From JACKFE01 sp050248735 (GTDB lineage: Bacteria; Nitrospirota; Nitrospiria; Nitrospirales; UBA8639): 64,000 nt of DNA. Within the stretch, counting starts at the first letter, position 1; the number at the start of each line of letters is the position of its first letter. The stretch covers positions 62,001 to 126,000 of the forward strand of contig JBFWRU010000003.1 in assembly GCA_050248735.1 (NCBI GenBank), written 5' to 3'. The notes beneath the pieces were generated by a model. That model was not told where the DNA came from. It made no database searches and worked only from the letters and a program-made list of their open reading frames with translations. Below, one piece after another: positions 40,426 to 49,514 of the stretch. The translations under genes and the position numbers were made by a program.

Positions 40426-41739
40426 CTAGCCACTTCGCCCTTTTAAAGGCGTCTTTCCCAAAAACCCTTCATAGTTTCGCATCAACATGTGATTTTCAAT
40501 TTGTTGAGCCGTATCCAGACCTACCCCAATAACAATCAACAGGGATGTTCCACCAAAGTAAAACGGCATATTCATCTTATAGATCAATAGTTCTGGTATG
40601 ACACACACAATAGCCAGATAAATCGCTCCGGCAAAGGTAATCCTGGTCAGCACTTTATAAATAAAGTCAGCTGTTTTTTGACCTGGCCGTATTCCAGGAA
40701 TAAACCCACCATACTTTTTCATATTATCCGCCATATCAACAGGGTTGAGAACCACAGCGGTATAGAAGAAACAGAAAAAGACAATAAGCCCCACATATAA
40801 TAACGTGTACAGTACAGATCCTGGGGCCAAGTGAGTCCCCAATGATTGGACCCATGGAACCTGGATAAAACTGGTAATGGTGGCCGGAAACGCAATAATT
40901 GATGAAGCAAAAATTGGGGGAATCACTCCAGCCGTGTTAATTTTAAGGGGAATATGTGTATTTTGCCCTCCAAAGACACGGCGCCCAACGACCCGCTTTG
41001 CATATTGAACAGCAATTTTCCTTCTTCCAGACTCTAAAAAGACAATGGCCCCAACAACTGCAAGCATCACCACTCCAAGCATAAGTAGAAGAGGAAGGCT
41101 TATTTGACCAACCCGATATAAATCAAAGGTTTGAACAACTGCTGCCGGCAGTCGTGCGACAATCCCAGAGAAAATTATGAGTGAGATCCCATTTCCTACC
41201 CCTCGCTCCGTAATTTGTTCGCCCAACCACATGAGGAAGGCCGTTCCGGCCACCAAGGTAATAACCGTGATAATACGGAAAGGCCAGCCAGGCTCAAGAA
41301 CAAACGCACCCTGATTCATGCCTTCAAGCCCTAAAGCAATACCAAAACCCTGAATAAAGGCAATGACAATGGTCCCGTACCGTGTATATTGAATGATGGC
41401 TTTTCTGCCGCGTTCACCTTCCTTTGCTAATTTTGAAAGATGGGGGACGACGACGGTCAGGAGCTGTAAAATAATCGAGGCACTGATATAGGGCATGATG
41501 CCCAAAGCAAAAATCGTTAACCGCGAGAGAGCTCCCCCAGAAAATATATCTAAAAAACCCATAAGAGCCCCCCCTCGTTCCGTCAGGAACTTGAAGAGCT
41601 CTTCGTTGTTGATCCCGGGAGTTGGAATATGGGCTCCAACCCGGTAAACCGCCAACATCGCCAAGGTGAATATCACCCGGCTTCGTAATTCGGGAATTTT
41701 AAAGATATTTTGAAGGCTCGTAATGAGCCGTTCAAGCAC
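40426..41739 (-). CDS. secY: Protein translocase subunit SecY
   Basis: 437 aa with ten transmembrane helices, the pore of the Sec translocon. Typical landmarks: RSRVIFTLAMLAVYRVGAHI, the plug region near LMGFLDIFSGGALSRL, LGIMPYISASIILQLLTVV, and MADNMKKYGGFIPGIRPG before helix 8. Overlaps rplO by 8 bases. Confidence 0.98.
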   Translation of the reverse strand: MLERLITSLQNIFKIPELRSRVIFTLAMLAVYRVGAHIPTPGINNEELFKFLTERGGALMGFLDIFSGGALSRLTIFALGIMPYISASIILQLLTVVVPHLSKLAKEGERGRKAIIQYTRYGTIVIAFIQGFGIALGLEGMNQGAFVLEPGWPFRIITVITLVAGTAFLMWLGEQITERGVGNGISLIIFSGIVARLPAAVVQTFDLYRVGQISLPLLLMLGVVMLAVVGAIVFLESGRRKIAVQYAKRVVGRRVFGGQNTHIPLKINTAGVIPPIFASSIIAFPATITSFIQVPWVQSLGTHLAPGSVLYTLLYVGLIVFFCFFYTAVVLNPVDMADNMKKYGGFIPGIRPGQKTADFIYKVLTRITFAGAIYLAIVCVIPELLIYKMNMPFYFGGTSLLIVIGVGLDTAQQIENHMLMRNYEGFLGKTPLKGRSG

Positions 41740-42181
41740 GGCCGATCACCTTAACTTGCCCACCAGCACTCTCAATTTTATCTTTGGCCGACACGCTAAA
41801 GCTGTGAGCTTCGACAACCAGCGGACGATCGATCGCCCCTGCTCCAAGAATTTTCACCAAAGGACGGCGTCCCTTTATGATACCGTTCTGTTTGAGAATG
41901 GCTGGAGTGATGACTCCTTCTCCCTCAATTCGAGACAAAGTTTTAAGATTAACCACTGAATATTCAACCCTAAATACGTTAGTAAACCCACGCTTGGGTA
42001 GTCGACGAACCAATGGGATCTGACCGCCCTCAAAACCCACTTGATTGGCACGACCGGAACGAGCCAATAAACCCTTGTGGCCCTTTCCTGATGTCTTTCC
42101 TATGCCAGATCCTGGCCCACGACCCAATCGTTTCTTCTTTGACTTTGATCCTGGAGCTGGACTGAGTTCATGAAGTTTCAT
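41732..42181 (-). CDS. rplO: 50S ribosomal protein L15
   Basis: 149 aa. KLHELSPAPGSKSKKKRLGR, GSGIGKTSGKGHKGLLARSG and FEGGQIPLVRRLPKRGFTN are diagnostic. Late assembly protein of the large subunit. Overlaps rpmD by 4 bases (ATGA). Confidence 0.97.
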   Translation of the reverse strand: MKLHELSPAPGSKSKKKRLGRGPGSGIGKTSGKGHKGLLARSGRANQVGFEGGQIPLVRRLPKRGFTNVFRVEYSVVNLKTLSRIEGEGVITPAILKQNGIIKGRRPLVKILGAGAIDRPLVVEAHSFSVSAKDKIESAGGQVKVIGRA

Positions 42182-42360
42182 TGTTCCACCACCTCAATAA
42201 GATGGCGAACTTTGTAAATCAATCCTCGCACCTGCGGTGTATCAGGTCGGCTTACTGTTTGGCGAATTCTTTTCAATCCTAGGCCTTTCAATACCACTCG
42301 CATTTTTTCAGGATGTCCAATGGTACTGCGCTTTAATGTTATAGAAAGATTGGATCCCAA
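42178..42360 (-). CDS. rpmD: 50S ribosomal protein L30
   Basis: 60 aa. SNLSITLKRSTIGHPEKMR, VVLKGLGLKRIRQTVSRPD and an IYKVRHLIEV end match the short bacterial L30. It sits between rpsE and rplO. Confidence 0.95.
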   Translation of the reverse strand: MGSNLSITLKRSTIGHPEKMRVVLKGLGLKRIRQTVSRPDTPQVRGLIYKVRHLIEVVEQ

Positions 42361-42412
42361 TTGCCTGTTCCTTCAATGTGAATGATTTTATTAAATACAG
42401 TGTAAGTAGGCC

Positions 42413-42931
42413 TCAACCCGCAATCGGCGTGGTCGCATTTTTTCTCATTTCACGAACCTTCTGCGGATCACGTAACTGGCGTAAACCCTCCAAGGTGGCT
42501 CGAACCGCATTAAACGGATTACCACGCCCAAGCGTTTTAGCCACAATATTTTGAGCTCCCGCCACTTCTAATAAAATCCGAACGGCCCCACCGGCGATAA
42601 TACCCGTTCCTTTTTGTGCGGGTTTTAATAGGACATGCTCTCCACCAAAATATCCATGAACCTCATGGGGAATCGTGCTCGACTTCAATGGAATTTTCAG
42701 CAGACTTTTTTTAGCTTGCTCAATCGCTTTAGATATCGCGGAAGGGACTTCGGCAGCCTTCCCTTTTCCAACTCCAACCCAGCCTTCACCATCTCCAACA
42801 ACGACTAAAGCCGAAAAGGAAAATCGCTTTCCACCCTTAACCACCTTTGCCACTCTATTGATGGTTACGGCTTTATCTTTTAAATTTAGCTCATCAACAT
42901 TCAATTTCACTGATAATACCCTTCCCTTCAA
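42413..42931 (-). CDS. rpsE: 30S ribosomal protein S5
   Basis: 172 aa. Double-stranded RNA-binding-like N-terminal domain (VTINRVAKVVKGGKRFSFSA, VVVGDGEGWVGVGKGKAAEV) and C-terminal GTGIIAGGAVRILLEVAGAQNI. The VAKVVKGGKRF loop, where spectinomycin-resistance changes arise, is intact. S5 contributes to decoding fidelity. Confidence 0.98.
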   Translation of the reverse strand: MKGRVLSVKLNVDELNLKDKAVTINRVAKVVKGGKRFSFSALVVVGDGEGWVGVGKGKAAEVPSAISKAIEQAKKSLLKIPLKSSTIPHEVHGYFGGEHVLLKPAQKGTGIIAGGAVRILLEVAGAQNIVAKTLGRGNPFNAVRATLEGLRQLRDPQKVREMRKNATTPIAG

Positions 42932-42952
42932 GGAATCCGAATCAGATGAACC

Positions 42953-43318
42953 CTAAAACTTTAATCCACCGGACCGTGCCGCATCAGCCAATGCCTTGAC
43001 GCGACCATGATAGAGTCTTCCTCCACGATCAAACACTACCAGTTCAATAGGAATGGCCTTTGCGCGCTCAGCCAAAGCTTGGCCAACTGCCTTTGCCGCT
43101 TCCACATTCCCACCAGATTTCAATTGGGTCTTTAATCCAGGATCACATGAAGAGGCCGCCACCAGGGTTTTTCCCACAGAATCATCAATTATTTGGGCAT
43201 AAATGTGCGTATTACTTCTAAAAACGCTTAACCGAGGCCTGGTAGACGTCCCGAGTATACGTAAACGGACACGACGTTTTCTGCTGCTTAAACGATGTTG
43301 TTTTTCAAAAATATTCAC
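42953..43318 (-). CDS. rplR: 50S ribosomal protein L18
   Basis: 121 aa. RKRRVRLRILGTSTRPRLSV, FRSNTHIYAQIIDDSVGKTL and the C-terminal FDRGGRLYHGRVKALADAAR identify L18, one of the 5S rRNA-binding proteins. Starts 9 bases after rplF. Confidence 0.97.
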   Translation of the reverse strand: MNIFEKQHRLSSRKRRVRLRILGTSTRPRLSVFRSNTHIYAQIIDDSVGKTLVAASSCDPGLKTQLKSGGNVEAAKAVGQALAERAKAIPIELVVFDRGGRLYHGRVKALADAARSGGLKF

Positions 43319-43327
43319 AGTTGATCC

Positions 43328-43867
43328 CTACTTTTTACCTGCTTTTCCGGCTTTTTTACGGAGAACTTCCCCTATGTATTTAACACCCTTTTGCTTATAC
43401 ACATCCGGAACTTTCAATGTCCGGATTTTGGCAGCGGACTGAGACACAATGCGCTTATCAATCCCCTTCAAAGAAATCAATGTTTGCTTATCGACAGTGA
43501 CCTCCACACCCTTAGGCAGGGACAAAGACACCGGATGGGCATAGCCAACAGTAAAGGTCAGAGAATTGCCCTGAGCCTGAGCCCGGTAACCCACCCCCAT
43601 GATTTCAAGATTTTTTTGATAGCCTTGCTTCACCCCAACAATGTGGTTGGCAATTTCCGCCCTACTCAATCCATGAAGGGCTTTCAACTTGTTCGTTTCA
43701 CTTGATCGAGTCAGGGTGACAATTCCATTATCAACCTTTGCCTCTATCCCGGGGGATAGTCCCCACTGTAAATTTCCTAACGGACCTTTAACTGACACCT
43801 GACTTCCATTAACCTGAACCTCAACCCCTTTAGGTACGGGAATGGGTTTTTTTCCAATTCTTGACAT
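43328..43867 (-). CDS. rplF: 50S ribosomal protein L6
   Basis: 179 aa. MSRIGKKPIPVPKGVEVQVN at the start and the C-terminal domain signature VYKQKGVKYIGEVLRKKAGK. L6 supports the GTPase-associated region of the large subunit. Confidence 0.98.
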   Translation of the reverse strand: MSRIGKKPIPVPKGVEVQVNGSQVSVKGPLGNLQWGLSPGIEAKVDNGIVTLTRSSETNKLKALHGLSRAEIANHIVGVKQGYQKNLEIMGVGYRAQAQGNSLTFTVGYAHPVSLSLPKGVEVTVDKQTLISLKGIDKRIVSQSAAKIRTLKVPDVYKQKGVKYIGEVLRKKAGKAGKK

Positions 43868-43913
43868 TCTTAATATCCCCGGCTACGAAACAATAATGTC
43901 ATAATGACTTAAA

Positions 43914-44318
43914 TTACCAGACATAACACAGGACTTCCCCGCCAACCTTCAATTTTCTACATTGCTCATCCGTCAAAATTCCACGGTCTGTCGTTAAGAT
44001 GGCCAAACCCAAGCCTCTCATCACCTTTGGCATTTCATCGGCACTCGCATAGACCCTGCACCCGGGTTTACTGATTCGTTTCACTCCGGTTATAAATGAT
44101 TTTTTCTGACGACCAGGCTCATACCGGAGGACAATTTCTATTGCCGGATGATTCCCGGATACTATCGGTTTAAAGTCATGAATGTAGCCCTCATCCTTAA
44201 AGATCCTGAGGACTTCTTTCTTCATTCTGGAAGCGGGGACCTGGAGCGTCTCATGACCCCGTCCGCCCGCATTCTTGATACGGACAAATAAGTCAGCAAT
44301 AGGATCAGTCATGGACAT
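43914..44318 (-). CDS. rpsH: 30S ribosomal protein S8
   Basis: 134 aa. MTDPIADLFVRIKNAG, KRISKPGCRVYASADEMPKV and the C-terminal GLAILTTDRGILTDEQCRKL with GGEVLCYVW are diagnostic. S8 binds central-domain 16S rRNA and is often the autoregulator of the spc operon. Confidence 0.98.
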   Translation of the reverse strand: MSMTDPIADLFVRIKNAGGRGHETLQVPASRMKKEVLRIFKDEGYIHDFKPIVSGNHPAIEIVLRYEPGRQKKSFITGVKRISKPGCRVYASADEMPKVMRGLGLAILTTDRGILTDEQCRKLKVGGEVLCYVW

Positions 44319-44371
44319 ATTTCAATACCTTTCAGAAGAATAGACTACGTAAAATATTTAAAGGCCCAGGT

Positions 44372-44557
44372 CTACCAGCTTGACTTCGTGACGCCAGGGA
44401 TATCTCCACGCAAACTCAAGAAACGAAAACAAATACGGCACATCTGGAATCTTCTTAGAAAACTCCTCACCCGCCCACAAAGCAGACAACGATTATATGT
44501 CCTCACCGCAAACTTTGGCTTTCGTTTAACCTTATTTTTTAATGCAAGCCGCGCCAC
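44372..44557 (-). CDS. rpsN: 30S ribosomal protein S14, zinc form
   Basis: 61 aa short type-Z S14: MARLALKNKVKRKPKFAVRT, then CLLC and CRIC knuckles binding zinc. The common R-C-x-x-C-G-R pattern is seen as RCLLCGR. It lies between rplE and rpsH. Confidence 0.97.
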   Translation of the reverse strand: MARLALKNKVKRKPKFAVRTYNRCLLCGRVRSFLRRFQMCRICFRFLSLRGDIPGVTKSSW

Positions 44558-44584
44558 AAAGGCTCCTTTCCACTTATAGCTGAA

Positions 44585-45208
44585 TTATTTTCGAAATGGC
44601 ATTCCCATATGAGTCAGCAAAGCTTTTGCTTCATCATTTCGCTTAGCCGTAGTGACAAAAGTGATATCCATTCCATGAATAGATGAGACCTCATCGTACT
44701 TAATCTCAGGAAACGTCAACTGCTCTTTCAATCCCAAGGTATAATTTCCCCGCCCGTCGAAAGCCTTTGCAGAGATGCCACGAAAATCACGTATTCGCGG
44801 GAGTGCAATGGTAACCAAACGATCCATAAATTCCATCATCTGATTCCCGCGCAAAGTCACTTTCGCCCCTATAGGCAATCCCTGGCGAAGCTTGAATCCC
44901 GCAATGGCCTTCTTGGCCCTAGTTAAAATCGGCTTTTGGCCTGTGATGAGCTCTAATTCTGAGGCGGCGCTCTCTAATAATTTTACATTTTGAACCGCTT
45001 CTCCCATTCCTACGTTCAGAACGATCCTTTCCACACGAGGCACCTGCATGGGATTTTTATATCCAAACTCCTTCATCATAGCTGGGACAACTTTTTCCCG
45101 AAAGGCCACCTTCAACCTTGGAATATAATTTTCAGGCTTGGCTATTGGCGCCATCACCTTTTTTTCTTTACTTTTCACGGTCCCTTTTGCTTCTGATTTC
45201 GGTTTCAT
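44585..45208 (-). CDS. rplE: 50S ribosomal protein L5 with N-terminal Lys-rich extension
   Basis: 207 aa, about 25 longer than most L5. The family core begins near YIPRLKVAFREKVVPAMMKE and includes VPRVERIVLNVGMGEAVQN, ITGQKPILTRAKKAIAGFKL and RDFRGISAKAFDGRGNYTLG. The extra N-terminus (KPKSEAKGTVKSKEKK) is Lys/Ala/Ser-rich. The ATG at 45208 overlaps the rplX stop (TAATG), favouring the long form; an internal ATG with AAAGGTG upstream (at 45154) would give a normal-length protein. L5 binds 5S rRNA and the P-site tRNA. Confidence 0.94.
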   Translation of the reverse strand: MKPKSEAKGTVKSKEKKVMAPIAKPENYIPRLKVAFREKVVPAMMKEFGYKNPMQVPRVERIVLNVGMGEAVQNVKLLESAASELELITGQKPILTRAKKAIAGFKLRQGLPIGAKVTLRGNQMMEFMDRLVTIALPRIRDFRGISAKAFDGRGNYTLGLKEQLTFPEIKYDEVSSIHGMDITFVTTAKRNDEAKALLTHMGMPFRK

Positions 45209-45540
45209 TAGGCTTTATCCAATGTTTCATTTGGGGATTTCTGGTAAACTCTGGCTTTGCGACCATCCTCAAATATCTTCATTTTTATTCGTGAGGGCTT
45301 CTGAACTGATTCGCAAAAAGGCATAACATTTGAGATGGCAATTGGGCCTTCTTTTTCCAAAATTCCACCCTGGCGATTCTTCGCATTAGGCTTCGTGTGT
45401 CGCTTGAGAATATTCAACTTCTCAACCGTGACCCGACCAATTCGTCTTTCTACATGAAGAACCTTCCCAGATTTCCCACGTTCCTTGCCAGCCACCACCA
45501 TAACCACATCGCCCTTTTTTATTCGAAATTTAGCTGCCAT
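45208..45540 (-). CDS. rplX: 50S ribosomal protein L24
   Basis: 110 aa. KOW motif at the start (KKGDVVMVVAGKERGKSGKV), then HTKPNAKNRQGGILEKEGPI. L24 is an assembly initiator at the exit tunnel. Stop codon overlaps the rplE start. Confidence 0.97.
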   Translation of the reverse strand: MAAKFRIKKGDVVMVVAGKERGKSGKVLHVERRIGRVTVEKLNILKRHTKPNAKNRQGGILEKEGPIAISNVMPFCESVQKPSRIKMKIFEDGRKARVYQKSPNETLDKA

Positions 45541-45558
45541 GTTTTCCCTGCAAAAATA

Positions 45559-45927
45559 TTAAATGACCTCAGGAGCCAACGAAATAATTTTCATGTACTT
45601 TTTCTGTCGAAGCTCTCTTGCAACGGGACCAAAAATACGAGTGCCAACCGGCTCCCCCTGCGCATTCACCAACACACACGCATTCCTATCAAAACGAATG
45701 TGAGAACCATCGTCTCGACGACACCCCTTCTTCGTCCTGACAATAACCGCCTTCATGACATCGCCTTTTTTGACAGAGGCCTTGGGGATGGCTTCACGAA
45801 CAGATACCACTATCAAGTCTCCCAGGGAACCATATCGCCTTTTTGTCCCACCAAGCACATGGAAACACCGAACACTTTTCGCCCCTGAATTGTCGGCCAC
45901 ATCTAAATAGGTATAATTTTGGATCAT
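45559..45927 (-). CDS. rplN: 50S ribosomal protein L14
   Basis: 122 aa. MIQNYTYLDVADNSGAKSVR, GDLIVVSVREAIPKASVKKG and the C-terminal GTRIFGPVARELRQKKYMKI are diagnostic. It bridges the two subunits. Confidence 0.98.
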   Translation of the reverse strand: MIQNYTYLDVADNSGAKSVRCFHVLGGTKRRYGSLGDLIVVSVREAIPKASVKKGDVMKAVIVRTKKGCRRDDGSHIRFDRNACVLVNAQGEPVGTRIFGPVARELRQKKYMKIISLAPEVI

Positions 45928-45995
45928 GGATTAACTCTATTCATCAAACACAAATTCTAACATTTATGAACGTTACTACCCGTAATATTCTTCTT

Positions 45996-46250
45996 TTATT
46001 TAGGAACAATCTCTGAAACACGCCAATGCTTATCTTTACTGATGGGCTTGGAATAAACAACCTTCACTTTGTCACCGACCTGACAACGATTCCCCTCATC
46101 ATGCGCCTTCAATTTGCTTTTCCTTCTCACCACTTTTCCATAAAAAGCATGCTGCTCAACTCGCACCACCTCTACGACCACGGTCTTTTGCATTTTATTG
46201 CTGACTACCTTACCAAAAATGGACTGGGGAACTGGCCTTGCTTCGGACAT
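45996..46250 (-). CDS. rpsQ: 30S ribosomal protein S17
   Basis: 84 aa OB-fold protein: FGKVVSNKMQKTVVVEVVRV, YGKVVRRKSKLKAHDEGNRC and GDKVKVVYSKPISKDKHWRV. It sits between rpmC and rplN. Confidence 0.97.
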   Translation of the reverse strand: MSEARPVPQSIFGKVVSNKMQKTVVVEVVRVEQHAFYGKVVRRKSKLKAHDEGNRCQVGDKVKVVYSKPISKDKHWRVSEIVPK

Positions 46251-46280
46251 ATTCTTTCAATTTCCCTTTAAAGTTTCTTC

Positions 46281-46475
46281 TTAGGTCTTCTGCTGAATAA
46301 CCGTTCGAACTCTGGCAATATTTCTTTTGGCTTCTCGAATTTTCATAGGATTTTCCATACGGCCCATTGCCAATTGGCTACGGAAATGAAAGAGTTCCTG
46401 CTTCAACGAATCGACTTTTTGCAGCAACTCCGTTTTTTCAAGATTCCTTAAATCATCAATATCCATGACTGCCAC
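46281..46475 (-). CDS. rpmC: 50S ribosomal protein L29
   Basis: 64 aa helical hairpin: DDLRNLEKTELLQKVDSLKQ, ELFHFRSQLAMGRMENPMKI and REAKRNIARVRTVI. L29 lies next to the tunnel exit where trigger factor docks. Confidence 0.96.
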   Translation of the reverse strand: MAVMDIDDLRNLEKTELLQKVDSLKQELFHFRSQLAMGRMENPMKIREAKRNIARVRTVIQQKT

Positions 46476-46488
46476 CTTACCTTCTCAA

Positions 46489-46911
46489 TTACAAAACTGG
46501 GATTTCCCCACGAATGACAAACTTGGTCGCCACAGGCAATTTATGCCCAGCCAAACGCAACGCTTCTTCGGCAACGGCCTGCGTCACATCATCCATTTCA
46601 AATAAAATTCTTCCTAACTTCACCGGCGCAACCCAATACTCCGGGTTCCCCTTTCCTTTACCCATTCGTACTTCCGCAGGCTTTTTAGTGATGGGCTTAT
46701 CAGGGAAAATCCTCGTCCAAATTCTTCCTCCGCGCTTCACATGTCTGGTCATCGCTATTCTGGCAGCTTCTATTTGCCTTGCCGTAATCCGGCCTGGCTC
46801 AAGAGTTTTCAAGCCATACTGACCATATGACACCTCACCCCCGCGGTAAGCCTTACCACCCAAACGCCCCTTTTGAACTTTTCTAAATTTAACCCGCTTT
46901 GGCGATAACAT
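46489..46911 (-). CDS. rplP: 50S ribosomal protein L16
   Basis: 140 aa. MLSPKRVKFRKVQKGRLGGK, ITARQIEAARIAMTRHVKRG and GKGKGNPEYWVAPVKLGRIL. L16 organises the A-site tRNA region. Starts 36 bases after rpsC. Confidence 0.98.
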   Translation of the reverse strand: MLSPKRVKFRKVQKGRLGGKAYRGGEVSYGQYGLKTLEPGRITARQIEAARIAMTRHVKRGGRIWTRIFPDKPITKKPAEVRMGKGKGNPEYWVAPVKLGRILFEMDDVTQAVAEEALRLAGHKLPVATKFVIRGEIPVL

Positions 46912-46947
46912 GGAAAAACCGCTCCAATATCAAAAAAAGACAATAAT

Positions 46948-47613
46948 TTACAAAAAGCCCAATGATGGTTCACTTTTTTCTAAAGAGGGAATTTGTGCGT
47001 CACCCTTAAACACCCATGCCTTGACGCCAATTTGCCCCATTGCGGTTTTCGCTTCAGCAAAGCCATATTCAACATCGGCCCTAAGCGTATGCAAGGGCAC
47101 CCGGCCCTCCCGATACCATTCAGTCCTGGCAATTTCATGTCCGCCTAAACGACCAGCACAGTACACTTTTACCCCTAAAGCCCCCAGCCGCAATGCTGCG
47201 GCGACGCTTCGCTTTAATGCACGACGAAACGACACCCGCTTTTCCAATTGCGTAGCAATATTTTCAGCCACAAGTTGGGCATCCAGTTCAGGCTTCTTGA
47301 TTTCTTTGACTGTCACAAATACTTCATTCCCATATTGCTGCTCCAAGGAAGCCTTCAATTTATCCACTTCCGCCCCTTTTCGACCAATAATAATTCCAGG
47401 TCTTGCAGTGTGGATAATGAGTTTCAATTGGTTTCCTGAACGTTCAATTTCCACACTGGAAATCCCAGCGTGATAAAGCTTTCTCTTGACTAGATCCCTG
47501 ATCGCCAGATCCTCATGAAGAAGCTTGGCATAATCCTTCTTCGCATACCATCGCGATCTCCACGTTCTGGTATATCCAAGCCGAAAACCAAAGGGGTGAG
47601 TCTTCTGACCCAT
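46948..47613 (-). CDS. rpsC: 30S ribosomal protein S3
   Basis: 221 aa. MGQKTHPFGFRLGYTRTWRS, the KH domain with IIIGRKGAEVDKLKASLEQQ, and RLGGHEIARTEWYREGRVPL. S3 forms part of the mRNA entry helicase. It is followed by rplP. Confidence 0.98.
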   Translation of the reverse strand: MGQKTHPFGFRLGYTRTWRSRWYAKKDYAKLLHEDLAIRDLVKRKLYHAGISSVEIERSGNQLKLIIHTARPGIIIGRKGAEVDKLKASLEQQYGNEVFVTVKEIKKPELDAQLVAENIATQLEKRVSFRRALKRSVAAALRLGALGVKVYCAGRLGGHEIARTEWYREGRVPLHTLRADVEYGFAEAKTAMGQIGVKAWVFKGDAQIPSLEKSEPSLGFL

Positions 47614-47649
47614 TAATATTCTCCTGACCTATTAAAGGTTCCTAAAATT

Positions 47650-47988
47650 TCAAGCTGTTGGCGCGACCGTTATCGTAATATGACTGGTTCGCTTTTTAAT
47701 GGGGTTAGCCCTCCCCATGGATCTTGCCCTAAATCGCTTGAGGACTGGGCCACCATCAACAAACGCGCTAGCCACAAAGAGAGCCTCTGCGTCACCCAAG
47801 TCCTTTTGCCCGGCATTAGCCACGGCAGAATGAAGTAATTGCTCCACCACTCTTGCCGCAGATCTTGGCGTATATTTCAAAATTGACAATGCCTCTGCAG
47901 CATTTCTCCCCCTAACCATATCAACCACCAATCTGGCTTTTCTTGGTGCAATCCTGACATGTCGTAGAATAGCCTTCGCTTCAGACAT
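47650..47988 (-). CDS. rplV: 50S ribosomal protein L22
   Basis: 112 aa. AILRHVRIAPRKARLVVDMV, AVANAGQKDLGDAEALFVAS and the beta-hairpin RFRARSMGRANPIKKRTSHI that lines the exit tunnel; no macrolide-resistance-type duplication is seen in the hairpin. Confidence 0.97.
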   Translation of the reverse strand: MSEAKAILRHVRIAPRKARLVVDMVRGRNAAEALSILKYTPRSAARVVEQLLHSAVANAGQKDLGDAEALFVASAFVDGGPVLKRFRARSMGRANPIKKRTSHITITVAPTA

Positions 47989-48039
47989 TTGGTTTCTCTC
48001 TCATCCCTAACAAATTAATCCACAAATTGAAATTGCTTT

Positions 48040-48327
48040 TTACTTCAGGGCCACAGCTTTCTCTGTTCTTGCGGCTCCATGCCCCTTGAAAAACCTGGTA
48101 GGAGCAAACTCCCCGAGCTTATGCCCAACCATATTTTCCGTTACGTAGACGGGAATAAACTTCTTCCCATTATGAACCGCGAAGGTCAAGCCAATCATGT
48201 CCGGCACTACAGTAGATCGGCGAGACCATGTCTTGATCACCTTAGAATCACGCGACTCCCTGGCTTTCTCTACCTTCTTAGCCAAACACTCATCAATGAA
48301 TGGGCCCTTCCGAACTGACCTTGGCAT
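48040..48327 (-). CDS. rpsS: 30S ribosomal protein S19
   Basis: 95 aa. MPRSVRKGPFIDECLAKKVE, KTWSRRSTVVPDMIGLTFAV and HKLGEFAPTRFFKGHGAART are diagnostic. It contacts S13 in the head of the small subunit. Confidence 0.98.
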   Translation of the reverse strand: MPRSVRKGPFIDECLAKKVEKARESRDSKVIKTWSRRSTVVPDMIGLTFAVHNGKKFIPVYVTENMVGHKLGEFAPTRFFKGHGAARTEKAVALK

Positions 48328-48342
48328 TGCATCCCCTTACCG

Positions 48343-49182
48343 TTAGTGCGACTTTTTCTTTCGCCTGGATATAATCATTTTTGATGTTGGATTTTTCTTG
48401 CTTCTTGTCTTATAGCCCTTCGTGGGCTGCCCCCATGGAGATACGGGATGGGGATTACCCTGACCAGATTTTCCCTCGCCACCACCATGAGGATGATCCA
48501 CAGGGTTCATGACAACCCCACGGACATGAGGCCTCTTACCCAGCCAACGCGACCTTCCAGCTTTTCCAATGCTAATGTTGTTATGGTCCAAATTTCCTAC
48601 CTGTCCGACAGTTGCCAAACAAGTTCCCAGGATTTTCCTCATTTCGCCGGAGGCTAATCGAATTTGAACATAAGCGCCCTCGCGACCCATCACCTGAGCG
48701 GAAGCCCCGGCACTTCTTGCCAATTGAGCACCTTTACCAGGCCGCATTTCAATATTATGAACCACAACGCCAAGCGGCATTTCCATTAAAGGAATGGCAT
48801 TCCCCGCCCTTACGTCAATTCCTGATCCGGACAGAACAACATCTCCAATCACTAAACCATGAGGAGCCAAAATATAACGCTTCTCCCCATCGGCATAATT
48901 CAACAAGGCTATCCTGGCAGTTCTATTGGGATCGTATTCCAAACTTGCCACCTTGGCCGGGATTCCAAACTTATTTCTCTTAAAATCAATGGCACGATAC
49001 AACCTTTTATGCCCACCACCACGATATCTGACCGTTATTCGTCCATTGTTATTCCGACCACCAGATTGCTGAAAAGACTTCAGCAAACTTTTCTCCGGCT
49101 TATTGGGACCCAACCCTTCCTTGGTGACAATGGACATCCCACGGCGTCCAGGTGAGGTTGGATTAAAATCTTTAATTGGCAT
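48343..49182 (-). CDS. rplB: 50S ribosomal protein L2
   Basis: 279 aa. KDFNPTSPGRRGMSIVTKEG, GGGHKRLYRAIDFKRNKFGI and the C-terminal MNPVDHPHGGGEGKSGQGNP, including the conserved His near the peptidyl-transferase centre. Starts 15 bases before rpsS. Confidence 0.98.
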   Translation of the reverse strand: MPIKDFNPTSPGRRGMSIVTKEGLGPNKPEKSLLKSFQQSGGRNNNGRITVRYRGGGHKRLYRAIDFKRNKFGIPAKVASLEYDPNRTARIALLNYADGEKRYILAPHGLVIGDVVLSGSGIDVRAGNAIPLMEMPLGVVVHNIEMRPGKGAQLARSAGASAQVMGREGAYVQIRLASGEMRKILGTCLATVGQVGNLDHNNISIGKAGRSRWLGKRPHVRGVVMNPVDHPHGGGEGKSGQGNPHPVSPWGQPTKGYKTRSKKNPTSKMIISRRKKKSH

Positions 49183-49223
49183 TGTTGTTTATCCTAGTAA
49201 GGTCTTACGTAAGAAATACTGGC

Positions 49224-49511
49224 CTAAGCGCTTTCATACAAATCAATCTTTTCGCCTTCCTTCAACGTGACGATCGCTTTTCTCCAGTCTGACCGTTTCC
49301 CCAAATATCGACCTTGCCGCTTGCGCTTCCCTTGCACATTCTGCACATTGACGGAACTCACCTTAACCTGAAAAACCTTTTCGACGGCACGGCGGATATC
49401 GATTTTCGTCGCTCTACCGTCAACAGCAAACGCCACCGCATTTTTGGTTTCACGGATAGAAGTAATCTTTTCAGTTAACAAAGGCCTGATTAATACATCA
49501 TGCGGATTCAA
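49224..49511 (-). CDS. rplW: 50S ribosomal protein L23
   Basis: 95 aa. MNPHDVLIRPLLTEKITSIR, the helix KIDIRRAVEKVFQVKVSSVN and the loop GKRKRQGRYLGKRSDWRKAI. L23 docks trigger factor and SRP at the tunnel exit. Confidence 0.97.
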   Translation of the reverse strand: MNPHDVLIRPLLTEKITSIRETKNAVAFAVDGRATKIDIRRAVEKVFQVKVSSVNVQNVQGKRKRQGRYLGKRSDWRKAIVTLKEGEKIDLYESA

Positions 49512-49514
49512 TGT

